Source: Bacteroidota bacterium (GTDB lineage Bacteria > Bacteroidota > Bacteroidia > Chitinophagales > Chitinophagaceae). Taken from it: a stretch of DNA of 64,000 bases. Positions 44,557-52,936 of this stretch are shown in pieces. The translations under genes and the position numbers were made by a program. The stretch spans positions 434,001 to 498,000 of the forward strand of contig JAEYWX010000001.1 of the NCBI GenBank assembly GCA_023428755.1, in the 5' to 3' direction. The stretch's first letter is position 1, and the number at the start of each line of letters is the position of its first letter. The notes beneath the pieces are model-generated. The model had not been told where the DNA came from, ran no database searches, and saw only the letters and a list, made by a program, of their open reading frames with translations.

Positions 44557-44580
44557 ACTCCCCTTCAGGGGTTGGGGGCT
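44557..44580. repeat. GC-rich palindromic repeat, copy B (after actB)
   Basis: Minus-strand AGCCCCCAACCCCTGAAGG and then GGAGT, starting within the actB stop codon. Second member of the dispersed family; the rest of the 231-bp actB-actC spacer contains only short quasi-repeated words (GCTTTTGGCTTTCAGC). Confidence 0.65.
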
Positions 44581-47500
44581 TAATGTGCTGCTTCTTTTGC
44601 TTCTGAATGCGCTTCACCGTGTCCTTCTTCTTCGTGGTTACCAACCGTACGGTCAGTATTACGCAGCTTCGCCATATAACTTACGTTTGGCAACACGTGC
44701 AATTGCTCCAGTACATAGTACGTGCGGTTTGCACCTTCTGTTGTACGTACTTTACGGATCGCACTTTCTTTATCATTCACATTACCAAATACAATTGCAT
44801 TGGTAGGACAAGCCTGCTGACATGCAGTTTTAATATCGCTGTCAACCATCGGACGGCTGTCTTTCTTCGCAGTCAATTTCGCCTCTTGTAAACGCTGTAC
44901 GCAGAACGAACATTTTTCAATTACACCACGGCTACGAACAGTTACATCCGGATTCAACACCATGCGTGTTAAGTCTTCGTTCATATCCAGTGTTACTTCG
45001 TTGAGGCGGCCATAATCAACCAACGGTTGCTGGTTGTCTTTAAAGCTGTCGGAACCATTCCAGTCGTGCCAGTTAAAGCGACGAACTTTATACGGACAGT
45101 TGTTGGCACAATATCTTGTACCGATACAACGGTTATACGTCATCTGGTTCAAACCTTCACTGCTGTGGTTGGTTGCTGCTACCGGACAAACGTTCTCACA
45201 TGGAGCGTTATCACAGTGCTGGCAAAGCATTGGCTGGAACACAACATCCGGATTCTCTCTATCGCCACTGAAGTAACGGTCGATACGTAACCAATGCATA
45301 TCATGATACTTCGCTACCTGGTTTTTACCTACCACCGAAACGTTGTTTTCAGCAGTACATGCTACCACGCAGGCGCCACAACCATTACAGAGGTTTAAGT
45401 CTAAACTCATTCCCCATTTAATGCCGGGCTTATCGAATACAGGGTACATGGTACCTTCTGCTTCCAGATTATCAATACCGCCGTAATCCTTGATCTCCGC
45501 CATGCGTTCGTTGATAAAATGCTTGGGGTCTTTTTTGAAAACAGCGAGGCTTGTTTCTTTTACTACCTCCACACGATTACCGTAAGTGTTATGTGTTTGC
45601 ATTTGTGCAATGTCATACATCTTATCAGTTTTCTCGATGGTTACATTGGCAGTCGTGTAATCATATGTTTGACCATTAAAGCTTGCAAACGGATAAATAT
45701 TTTTACCAACTCCTTTTGCTGCACGTCCCACTTTTTCGCTGCGGCCATAACCGGTTGCAATGGCAATGGTGCTGCTGTTCATACCGGGGATGATGAGCAA
45801 TGGAATTTCAATAGGCTCTCTTCCGGCAACAGTTATTTTCAATACAGGCTTGGGAGGATTTACTTCGTAATCATCATCTGCTTCGTAGCCAAAGTCTGCT
45901 GCAGTTTTTTCAGAAATGATCGCATAGTTATCCCAGCAGGCACGTGTAATAGGATCAGGCATTTCCTGCAACCAGGGGTTGTTGGCCATTTTACCATCAC
46001 CAATACTTACTTTTTGATAGATCACCAGTTCGTGCTTATCAGATTTTGGAGCTGCACTCAATTTGGCAACGGCATCGGCAACAGCGCCTGTACTAAAGGA
46101 AGCACCAGCCACTACCGGTGTTGCTGGCTCCATTACACCATCCTGCAATACTTTATCGAATGCAGTTTGACCACCTAGTTTGCTGATCCAGTAATTCTTG
46201 AAATATGTTTCGTAATCCGCTACAGTGCTGCCACTCCACTTCAACAATGAAGTAGCGAATGCTCTTGTTTTAAATAACGGATGAATGGTAGGTTGAATGA
46301 AAGAGAGGTGACCAGTTTTTGCTTCTGCATCGCCCCAGCTTTCGAGGTAGTGATGAGCCGGTAATACATACTGGCATTGCTCAGTTGTTTCATCTTCAAT
46401 TTCGTTGAACGAAACTGTGAGACCTACTTTTTTCCAGCCATCAACAAATTTCTTTTTATCGTAGTAAGTATAAACAGGGTTTGCGCCATATACTAATACT
46501 GCACCTACTGCACCTGCGTTCATGTCGCTTACGAATTGCTCCATATCCGCATCGATTCCTTTACGGTAGTTAACAGTAGTACCGAAGTTGATGGTTTTAC
46601 CAACGGCACCAACTTGTGCATTGATGGCATTCACCAAAATCTGTGCATTTACATTGTTGCTGCGGCTTACTACCAATGCATTTCCACCGGCAGCCAGTAA
46701 TTCTTTGGCAGCAGCATCAATACCGGCAGCCAAACGCTTATCAGTAATAGCAGGAGCTGTAACAGCACCGCCCACTTTTGCATATAAGTTTAATAATACC
46801 GCACCGAGTTCACTTGGTTTGTGCGTGTAACGCTCATCGGCACTTGCACCCGTCATGCTGTACATCGCTTCAAACTGGAAGTGACGGCTCATGGTTGGGT
46901 TCTTCTCATCGATCTTACGGCCGGTAGCATATTGCTTGGCAAATTCAACCGGGCTCAACCAGGTTCCGAGGAAATCGGCACCAAAGCTTACAATTACTTT
47001 TGCCTGATCGAAATGATAAGAAGGAATGGCACGCTGACCAAACGTTGCTTCATTGGCCTGCAACATACCGCTGTAAGAAACAGCATCGTAAGTTACATGC
47101 TTGAACGTTGGATATTTTGCTTTGAACTCTTCAATTACTGCAGCAACAGATGGTGAATTGAGTGTTGAACTTAACAACACGATCTGCTTGCTTCCTACAT
47201 TGGCCAAAGCCGCTGCAATTTTTTTATCAACTGCTTCGTAAGTGGGAGCTTCTTTAAAACCGTCAGCCGTTTTTTCCATTGGGTAACGCAAACGGGCCGT
47301 ATCGTACAGGCTCAGTACAGATGCCTGTACACGCTGTGAAGTACCACCTTTGGTGAAACCCATTTCGTTTCCTTCCAGTTTAATGGGGCGGCCATCTCTT
47401 ACTTTCGCCAGTACCGGAACTACGTCACCATCTAACACATAGGTAGTGGCATAGTAATTGGCAACACCGGGAACAATATCAGCAGGCTTGTTAAGAAAAG

Positions 47501-47717
47501 GGATCGCCTTTTTTACAGGCATTTCGCAACTGGCCGCTAAGGTAGCAGCAGCTGTGCTGAAGCCGAGATACTTTAAGAAATCACGGCGTGGCGTTTTGGC
47601 TCCGTTATCATCCATTTCAAAAGGCAACTCCTCTTTAAATTCATTTTCCGCATCTTGCACGTATGCCTTTGTATTATTCAGCTCTCCGAAACTTTGCCAA
47701 TATTTTTTCTTACTCAT
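44580..47717 (-). CDS. actB: ActB, molybdopterin-oxidoreductase-like/iron-sulfur fusion subunit of alternative complex III
   Basis: 1045 residues. An N-terminal twin-arginine-like region (PRRDFLKYLGFSTAAATLAA) is followed by a molybdopterin-oxidoreductase-like domain (about 75-740) and a ferredoxin-type C-terminal domain. Four cysteine clusters are visible: DLNLCNGCGACVVACTAENN, QPMLCQHCDNAPCENVCPVA, NRCIGTRYCANNCPYKVRRF and EKCSFCVQRL with TACQQACPTNA, fitting three [4Fe-4S] and one [3Fe-4S] as in characterised complexes. It conducts electrons from quinol to heme subunits. In known complexes the Mo-domain lacks the cofactor; nothing here contradicts that. Confidence 0.94.
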   Translation of the reverse strand: MSKKKYWQSFGELNNTKAYVQDAENEFKEELPFEMDDNGAKTPRRDFLKYLGFSTAAATLAASCEMPVKKAIPFLNKPADIVPGVANYYATTYVLDGDVVPVLAKVRDGRPIKLEGNEMGFTKGGTSQRVQASVLSLYDTARLRYPMEKTADGFKEAPTYEAVDKKIAAALANVGSKQIVLLSSTLNSPSVAAVIEEFKAKYPTFKHVTYDAVSYSGMLQANEATFGQRAIPSYHFDQAKVIVSFGADFLGTWLSPVEFAKQYATGRKIDEKNPTMSRHFQFEAMYSMTGASADERYTHKPSELGAVLLNLYAKVGGAVTAPAITDKRLAAGIDAAAKELLAAGGNALVVSRSNNVNAQILVNAINAQVGAVGKTINFGTTVNYRKGIDADMEQFVSDMNAGAVGAVLVYGANPVYTYYDKKKFVDGWKKVGLTVSFNEIEDETTEQCQYVLPAHHYLESWGDAEAKTGHLSFIQPTIHPLFKTRAFATSLLKWSGSTVADYETYFKNYWISKLGGQTAFDKVLQDGVMEPATPVVAGASFSTGAVADAVAKLSAAPKSDKHELVIYQKVSIGDGKMANNPWLQEMPDPITRACWDNYAIISEKTAADFGYEADDDYEVNPPKPVLKITVAGREPIEIPLLIIPGMNSSTIAIATGYGRSEKVGRAAKGVGKNIYPFASFNGQTYDYTTANVTIEKTDKMYDIAQMQTHNTYGNRVEVVKETSLAVFKKDPKHFINERMAEIKDYGGIDNLEAEGTMYPVFDKPGIKWGMSLDLNLCNGCGACVVACTAENNVSVVGKNQVAKYHDMHWLRIDRYFSGDRENPDVVFQPMLCQHCDNAPCENVCPVAATNHSSEGLNQMTYNRCIGTRYCANNCPYKVRRFNWHDWNGSDSFKDNQQPLVDYGRLNEVTLDMNEDLTRMVLNPDVTVRSRGVIEKCSFCVQRLQEAKLTAKKDSRPMVDSDIKTACQQACPTNAIVFGNVNDKESAIRKVRTTEGANRTYYVLEQLHVLPNVSYMAKLRNTDRTVGNHEEEGHGEAHSEAKEAAH

Positions 47718-47746
47718 ATGCTTGGTTGATAGCTAATTGATAATTT

Positions 47747-47815
47747 GAGAATTTGAGAATTTGAAAATGATTTCATTAACACATCAGCACATTTTCAAAT
47801 TTTCAAATTATTAGT
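47747..47815. repeat. AT-rich inverted repeat upstream of actB
   Basis: Words AATTTGAGAATTTGAAAATG and, 22 bp later, CATTTTCAAATTTTCAAATT are near-perfect reverse complements, filling the short spacer between actA and actB. The stem could form in the mRNA and influence relative expression of the two genes. Confidence 0.7.
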
Positions 47816-49052
47816 AGTGACATTTTTGACATTCAGTACCGCCGATCTTCTCAACAGTTACACTGTCCATTTTGCCATTCTTGATATCGTTGTGAAACTT
47901 CTCGTACATGCTGTAAAATCCATTTTCCTGGAACTTCACGTTTGTTTCACGATGACAGTTGATACACCATCCCATGCTTAAATTGCTGAACTGGTACACT
48001 TCACCCATGTTTTGAATTTCACCATGACAAGTTTGGCAGGCAACCCCGCCAGCTTTGGTGTGTTGGGAGTGATTGAAGTAAACATGATCAGGCAGGTTGT
48101 GAATTTTGATCCACTCAATGGGCTTGCCTTTTCCTGTATATTTATTAGCAGCAGGATCCCAACCTGCGTATTCGTATAACTTTTGAATTTCAGCAGTACC
48201 ATTCACCTCTGTACCATCCTCACGGAACATTTTTTCACCGTTGTATTCATTAATGGCCATGTGACAGTTCATACAAACATTCACGCTTGGAATATTCGCA
48301 TGCTTGCCTTCCATTGCACCACCGTGACAATACAAACAGTTTACCTGATTTACACCGGCGTGTACTTTATGTGAATAGTAGATTGGTTGTTCCGGTTGAT
48401 AATTTGTTTGACGACCCAAACCAATGGCACCTTGAATGGTAAAGTAACCACCCACTAAAAACAACAGAATAATACCGGTAGCGATGTAGGCTTTGTTTCT
48501 CCAGAAAGCAACCGGCTCACCACGTACCACACCATCTTTTTCGTCGGTCAATTTCTTCAGGTTGCTGTTGATCTGTAATAAGATCAAGGCAACAATGGCT
48601 AGTACCAATGCGAGGATGCCAAAGAGCAGTGAATTGTCTTCGGAAGCTGGTTCACCAACCGGTGTTACAGTAACTTCAGGCTTTTTAGTAGCCTCTGTAT
48701 TAATATAGGTAACGATGGCATCAATATCAGCTTCTGCCAAACCGGGGAAACCCATCATCAATACACCATTGTATTCTTTGATGAGGTTAGCGGCATAGGC
48801 ATCTGTTTTAGCGAAAGCTGCCGGATTCTTGATCCACGCATAAAGCTTTTTCCGATCACTCCAGGGGCCACGACCCTCCAGGCCAGCCAATGCCGGACCT
48901 GTCAATTTCTTTCCAACTGCATGGCAGCTGGCACAGTTTGTTTGAAACAGTGCTTTACCATCTTGTGCAAATGATTTATTACCAATCAATAAGGAAATGA
49001 AAACCAGGCAGAGCGTGAACGACTTGCGGAGTAGTAATTTTGGTTGATTCAT
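47811..49052 (-). CDS. actA: ActA, multiheme cytochrome c subunit of alternative complex III
   Basis: 413 residues with a signal peptide (FTLCLVFISLLIGNKSFAQ). Six CxxCH heme motifs: an N-terminal monoheme cytochrome c domain (QTNCASCHAVGKKLTGPALA), then, after a membrane helix (LLFGILALVLAIVALILLQI and a second near 200), the pentaheme part: CLYCHGGAME, CMNCHMAINE, CQTCHGEIQN, CINCHRETN and the terminal CQKCHY. Known ActA proteins are pentaheme; the extra N-terminal cytochrome is a fusion seen in Bacteroidota. First gene of the respiratory operon, with its promoter in the 245-bp spacer to the divergent DUF6787 gene. Confidence 0.94.
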   Translation of the reverse strand: MNQPKLLLRKSFTLCLVFISLLIGNKSFAQDGKALFQTNCASCHAVGKKLTGPALAGLEGRGPWSDRKKLYAWIKNPAAFAKTDAYAANLIKEYNGVLMMGFPGLAEADIDAIVTYINTEATKKPEVTVTPVGEPASEDNSLLFGILALVLAIVALILLQINSNLKKLTDEKDGVVRGEPVAFWRNKAYIATGIILLFLVGGYFTIQGAIGLGRQTNYQPEQPIYYSHKVHAGVNQVNCLYCHGGAMEGKHANIPSVNVCMNCHMAINEYNGEKMFREDGTEVNGTAEIQKLYEYAGWDPAANKYTGKGKPIEWIKIHNLPDHVYFNHSQHTKAGGVACQTCHGEIQNMGEVYQFSNLSMGWCINCHRETNVKFQENGFYSMYEKFHNDIKNGKMDSVTVEKIGGTECQKCHY

Positions 49053-49297
49053 AACGTTCTGGAACCGTATTGTGATTAGGAAGAATATCCTGCTATACAG
49101 GCTGCAAAAATAGGGGAGGATACTGACATAATATCCACAGTTTCAAAAAAAATTTTACTTAGTTGTGACTTGACAATGAACATCTTGCCGAACAATTTGC
49201 TTTCAATTCATCCTGAAAATTATGGAAGACTTTGTTCCATAAAGTTTTTTCGTTGCCCGTGTGTTATTAAACAAAGTTTTCCCCCGATTTTTGTTTG

Positions 49298-49594
49298 ATG
49301 TTTGAAAAGCTGCGCAAAAAATGGAAGGTTGGTCCGCTGCAACTGGCACTCATCCTGTGCACCTTTGCCATTGGTGGCAGTTTAACCGGTTATCTCGGCA
49401 AACGCATCATGCCACTCCTTGGCATTGAAGCGCCCTGGCTGTATATTCCTGTTTACATTTTATTGGTTACCCTCATTTGGCCCATGATGGTGCTGCTGGT
49501 GAGCATCCCGTTCGGGCAGTTCAGGTTTTTTACCGGCTATTTGAAGAAAATGGGACAGCGGATGGGGTTAAGACCCAAAAGACCAGCCCCCTAA
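49298..49594 (+). CDS. Small membrane protein, DUF6787-like
   Basis: 98 residues from the ATG at 49298 (a TTG one codon earlier is less likely). Two membrane helices (LQLALILCTFAIGGSLTGYL, IPVYILLVTLIWPMMVLLVS) after a basic start FEKLRKKWKVG, then SIPFGQFRFFTGYLKKMGQR. The pattern fits the Bacteroidota family DUF6787, function unknown. Divergent from actA. Its stop codon lies inside a GC-rich palindromic repeat, so its last two or three residues (PAP) are repeat-derived. Confidence 0.7.
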   Translation: MFEKLRKKWKVGPLQLALILCTFAIGGSLTGYLGKRIMPLLGIEAPWLYIPVYILLVTLIWPMMVLLVSIPFGQFRFFTGYLKKMGQRMGLRPKRPAP

Positions 49595-49611
49595 ATCCCC
49601 CAAGGGGGAGT
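49585..49611. repeat. GC-rich palindromic repeat, copy C (supplies a stop codon)
   Basis: AGCCCCCTAAATCCCCCAAG followed by GGGGAGT: CCCCC and GGGGG can pair. The TAA in it is the stop codon of the DUF6787-like gene, so the repeat apparently inserted at or across the gene's 3' end. Confidence 0.65.
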
Positions 49612-49684
49612 TCCGGAGCACGAGGCCAGCTTATTTGGAGAGGTTTACATTAAGTAACACAGTGCAGGTTTCTATCAAAGATAC

Positions 49685-50593
49685 TTACTTTTCCAGCACC
49701 TGTTCTGTTGCCATAAATGCAAAGCTGCCCCATTGCTTACCGTCGATTACCTTTTGCAGCAAATCATTCCCTTCCGCTATTTTCCCAATACTCAGGTAAT
49801 AATTCCCCAGCCCAAACCCGATAGTGGCATTTGAAACCGTGCCTTTTGCATCCTGATCCAGGAATTTGCTGCGGATGGCCGCTGCATCCTGCACGCCTTT
49901 ATAGAGCAGCAGAATGGTAAGGTAATCGGTATTTTCAATGAGGTTCATGTTTGGTTGTATGGTTTTGAGCAAAGCTTCGGCTGCTTTTTGATCACCCAGT
50001 TTTCGTAGTGTTATATAATACCAGTTTGCGGTGGCCACATACATATCGGGGTTATTGGATACACGCAGACAGTTGTTGTAAGCCGCTTCTGCTTTTCGAA
50101 AATTGTTTGTGAGATAGTAAGCCAGTCCCAAATGATACCAAATGTTGGAATGCAAACTGCTAGTGGGAATATTTTTTGCGTTGGGCATGCCATCGGGCTC
50201 CATTTCATCTTTTGTTCCTTTGATGAGCGATGCTGCTTTTTCAAAATCAACAATGGCATTGGTATAACAGCGGGTGGTGAGATAGCGATGCCCCCGGTGC
50301 CGGTACATTCGTGCATCGGTTGGATGCAGGCTGATCCCTCTGCTGAAAACAGCGATGGCTTCATCGTACTGGCCAAGGTAAGCAAGTCGCCGGCCATACC
50401 ATATTATATAATCAGCATTGGACGAGTCGGTTTCATAATTTGTTTTGGCCTGCAGCAACGCTGCTTCCATTTTTTGTACTGCTTCGGTTGAAAACACCAT
50501 TGCCGGATATGCTTTACCGTTACAAATCGTAAACTGTGCATGCGTGAGCTGAAACATCACCAACATCACAGAAAAAAGAAGCAAGTTTTTCAT
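49685..50593 (-). CDS. Secreted TPR-repeat protein
   Basis: 302 residues with a signal peptide (LLFSVMLVMFQLTHAQ). At least three tetratricopeptide-like units: ADYIIWYGRRLAYLGQYDEA, ARMYRHRGHRYLTTRCYTNA, SNIWYHLGLAYYLTNNFRKA, and a shorter one near the C-terminus (FGLGNYYLSIGKIAEGNDLL). A periplasmic scaffold or protein-binding role is likely; no specific partner is indicated. Convergent with the preceding DUF6787-like gene, alone on its strand. Confidence 0.85.
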   Translation of the reverse strand: MKNLLLFSVMLVMFQLTHAQFTICNGKAYPAMVFSTEAVQKMEAALLQAKTNYETDSSNADYIIWYGRRLAYLGQYDEAIAVFSRGISLHPTDARMYRHRGHRYLTTRCYTNAIVDFEKAASLIKGTKDEMEPDGMPNAKNIPTSSLHSNIWYHLGLAYYLTNNFRKAEAAYNNCLRVSNNPDMYVATANWYYITLRKLGDQKAAEALLKTIQPNMNLIENTDYLTILLLYKGVQDAAAIRSKFLDQDAKGTVSNATIGFGLGNYYLSIGKIAEGNDLLQKVIDGKQWGSFAFMATEQVLEK

Positions 50594-50782
50594 CGTAGAA
50601 AAGATTATGAAGTTTTACAAACCTACCATTATATATACAGTTGAAAACCATGATGGAAACATTTCCTGCCCGTTCTTTTACGAAACCATTATTTCTCAAC
50701 AGAAAGTTTCATTTTTGCGAAGCAGAGCGATGGCTTATCCATCGTCTGTCCGCCGGAAGCGGCTTCTCTCAATCAACCACAC

Positions 50783-51373
50783 ATGAAACAGATCGCCATT
50801 TTTGCATCGGGTGCCGGAAGTAATGCACGAAAAATCATTGAACATAGCCTCCTCCCAACCTCCTCCAAAGGAGGAGGAGCAACCCCTGCCTTTAAAGTGG
50901 CACTGATCGTTTGCAACAAACCACATGCTGGTGTTTTATTGATTGCAGAAGAATACGAAATTCCAACGCTGTTTATTGAAAAAGAACAATTCTTTCGTGG
51001 CAATGCATATGTAGATGAATTGAAAGCCATCGGCATCGACTTTATTGTACTGGCCGGTTTTTTATGGAAAGTTCCGGCAGTATTGATCCAGGCGTATCCG
51101 CAACAGATCGTCAATATTCACCCGGCTTTGTTACCCAAGTATGGGGGCAAAGGCATGTACGGGCATTTTGTACACGAAGCCGTGATTCAAAACAAAGAAA
51201 CCGAAAGCGGTATCAGCATTCATCTGGTAGATGAACTGTACGATCATGGGAAGGTTGTATTCCAGGCAAGTTGCAAGGTGCTGCCCGAAGACACAGCCGA
51301 TACATTGGCTGCACGCATCCATGAACTGGAGCACCGCCATTATGCCACTGTAATTGAACAACTGGTTTCGTAA
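50783..51373 (+). CDS. purN: Phosphoribosylglycinamide formyltransferase PurN (GART) with repeat-derived insertion
   Basis: 196 residues. The family core is intact: KQIAIFASGAGSNARKIIEH (glycine-rich nucleotide site), DFIVLAGFLWKVP, IVNIHPALLPKYGGKGMYGH (catalytic Asn/His), and the aspartate in ESGISIHLVDELYDHGKVVF. It transfers a formyl group from 10-formyl-THF to GAR in purine synthesis. Between the first helix and the next strand lie about 14 extra residues (SLLPTSSKGGGATP, residues 22-35), encoded by a GC-rich palindromic repeat inserted in frame. The insert is in a surface loop, so activity is probably kept. Confidence 0.93.
   Translation: MKQIAIFASGAGSNARKIIEHSLLPTSSKGGGATPAFKVALIVCNKPHAGVLLIAEEYEIPTLFIEKEQFFRGNAYVDELKAIGIDFIVLAGFLWKVPAVLIQAYPQQIVNIHPALLPKYGGKGMYGHFVHEAVIQNKETESGISIHLVDELYDHGKVVFQASCKVLPEDTADTLAARIHELEHRHYATVIEQLVS
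50846..50886. repeat. GC-rich palindromic repeat, copy D (inside purN)
   Basis: AGCCTCCTCCCAACC, CTCCTCC-AAA-GGAGGAG and GAGCAACCCC form a strong hairpin of the same design as copies A-C, here fully in frame within a coding sequence and adding residues 22-35 to PurN. Confidence 0.75.
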
Positions 51374-51377
51374 CTTG

Positions 51378-51758
51378 TTAAAGTAAAAACTGAACTGCAG
51401 ATAATTCCTTCCCTACTTGCTGAACAGCTTCTAAAATACGTTTGGTTTGGGATGAAGAAGGCTTCTTTGTTCCCGTAATATATTGCGAAAGCAAGCTTTG
51501 ATTCATGCCAATTCGTTCAGCAAGTGCTTTGGCATTAATCACTTTATAAAAAGAAAAAAACTGGGGCAGATCAAGTAACACTTTTATATGGTCGGCATCT
51601 ATTTTTTTCCCCGACTTGTAATAATACAGGTTTAACGCTTCTACCATATTTTGTTTCAATTCTTCCAGGCTTTTACCTGTTGTTATCACCGGAAGTTTAG
51701 CGGCATAAGCTGAATAGCCGGTTTTTGTCCGCTCCACTGTTATTTCAATTTGTTTCAT
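51378..51758 (-). CDS. hicB: HicB-type antitoxin with C-terminal HTH
   Basis: 126 residues. The N-terminal HicB fold is IEITVERTKTGYSAYAAKLP, then ITTGKSLEELKQNMVEALNL; the C-terminal XRE-like HTH is KALAERIGMNQSLLSQYITG-TKKPSSSQTKRILEAVQQVG. It neutralises the HicA mRNA interferase and represses the hicAB promoter through the HTH. It starts 5 bp after the hicA stop (order toxin first, as in many hicAB loci) and ends 4 bp from the purN stop. Confidence 0.9.
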   Translation of the reverse strand: MKQIEITVERTKTGYSAYAAKLPVITTGKSLEELKQNMVEALNLYYYKSGKKIDADHIKVLLDLPQFFSFYKVINAKALAERIGMNQSLLSQYITGTKKPSSSQTKRILEAVQQVGKELSAVQFLL

Positions 51759-51763
51759 AGTTT

Positions 51764-51949
51764 TTATTTTAGTCCAGCATCTTTTTTTATTTTCTTTTCC
51801 AGTCCTTTACCCACCTCCTGACTACCATGATTTGGTACAACGATCTGCCCACGTTTAACAGGGTGTTGCATCATCATATGACTTCCGGATTGTCGAACAA
51901 CAAACCATCCGTCTTTCTTCAACAGTCTGATAAGTTCGTTACTTTTCAT
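51764..51949 (-). CDS. hicA: HicA-type mRNA interferase toxin
   Basis: 61 residues from the ATG at 51949. The whole protein is the double-stranded-RNA-binding-like HicA fold: SNELIRLLKKDGWFVVRQSG-SHMMMQHPVKRGQIVVPNHG, with the catalytic histidine in GSHMMM, and QEVGKGLEKKIKKDAGLK. An ORF 59 codons longer exists but crosses into the divergent gene's region. A TTACCTTG word just before the start suggests a near-leaderless transcript. The toxin cleaves mRNA unless bound by HicB. Confidence 0.92.
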   Translation of the reverse strand: MKSNELIRLLKKDGWFVVRQSGSHMMMQHPVKRGQIVVPNHGSQEVGKGLEKKIKKDAGLK

Positions 51950-52060
51950 CGACTGCAAGGTAATATATTTATTACCTGCATCCTCTTTTTTTGTAATCTT
52001 TTCCCAAAAAGAAAAAATCTTACCGTTTTTATTATCAAGCTGATTATCATTGCAACAGTT

Positions 52061-52798
52061 TTGAAAAAACTTACCCTCTATATCATTGTATTGCTCCTGG
52101 CCAACAGCAGTGTTGCACAAATTCAATTAAGCGGTACCGTGTACGACAGTACCAAACGCAACCTGGTAATGGATGTGCAGGTGATTTGTACTTGTGGTAC
52201 CATGAGCTTTACCGACAGTGCAGGGAACTATTCCATTTATGTGGGCGCAAAAGATTCTGTTTTCTTTTTCTTCAACAACCGTCCTACACAAAAATTTTCG
52301 GTGGCTTCCATCCGGGATTTTTCTGCCTTTGATATTTCCATACAGATGCATGTGCCGGGCCGTTACAAACAGTTGAAAGAAATTATTGTGTATGGAAAAA
52401 ACCGCCGGCAGGATTCAATCGACAACCGTGTGCAATACGATAAAATATTCAACTTCGATAAAGGTGGTGTTCGTTTGTCGGGTGGCGCTCCCGAAGCAGG
52501 CATTGGTGCGGGGATTGAACTGGATGCATTGATCAATATGTTTCGTTTCCGGCGCAACCGAAGTATGGCCCGTTTCCAGGAACGGTTGATCCGGGAAGAA
52601 CAAAGTAAATATGTGGACTACCGCTTTAATAAAACCATCATTCAACGATTGACCACTTTAAAAGACGGACCCTTGCTGGACGAGTTTATCCGGCGTTACA
52701 AACCTGACTATGATATTCTCACACAGGTGATCGATATTGAATTGTTCCAGTACATTCAAACAGCCGCAAAAGAATTTCAACATGAGAAGGGATTGTAG
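52061..52798 (+). CDS. Secreted carboxypeptidase-regulatory-like-domain protein (TTG start)
   Basis: 246 residues from a TTG at 52061. This start gives a clean signal peptide (KKLTLYIIVLLLANSSVAQ); the longer ATG-initiated frame would overlap hicA completely. TATCATTG (52045-52052), close to the -7 consensus, lies just upstream and suggests a near-leaderless transcript. The mature N-terminus IQLSGTVYDSTKRNLVMDVQ is a carboxypeptidase-regulatory-like beta-sandwich; the rest is charged and includes FNFDKGGVRLSGGAPEAGIG and RNRSMARFQERLIREEQSKY. Bacteroidota encode many such secreted proteins of unknown role. Confidence 0.7.
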   Translation: MKKLTLYIIVLLLANSSVAQIQLSGTVYDSTKRNLVMDVQVICTCGTMSFTDSAGNYSIYVGAKDSVFFFFNNRPTQKFSVASIRDFSAFDISIQMHVPGRYKQLKEIIVYGKNRRQDSIDNRVQYDKIFNFDKGGVRLSGGAPEAGIGAGIELDALINMFRFRRNRSMARFQERLIREEQSKYVDYRFNKTIIQRLTTLKDGPLLDEFIRRYKPDYDILTQVIDIELFQYIQTAAKEFQHEKGL

Positions 52799-52936
52799 AA
52801 GGCAAGTTGTGAGTGGTTAGTTGTGAGTTACAAGCACGTTGAAAACAATTGCACGGAGAACACAAAGTGATTACACAAAGAACACAAACAAGGTTTCCTG
52901 CATTTCTCTGCATTCTCCTTTTCACTGCGTGCAACT

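Noticed and set aside
51950..52126. N-terminal extension of hicA by 59 codons
   Set aside because: HicA proteins are about 60 residues and the internal ATG at 51949 begins precisely at the conserved domain; the extension overlaps a divergent secreted protein gene.
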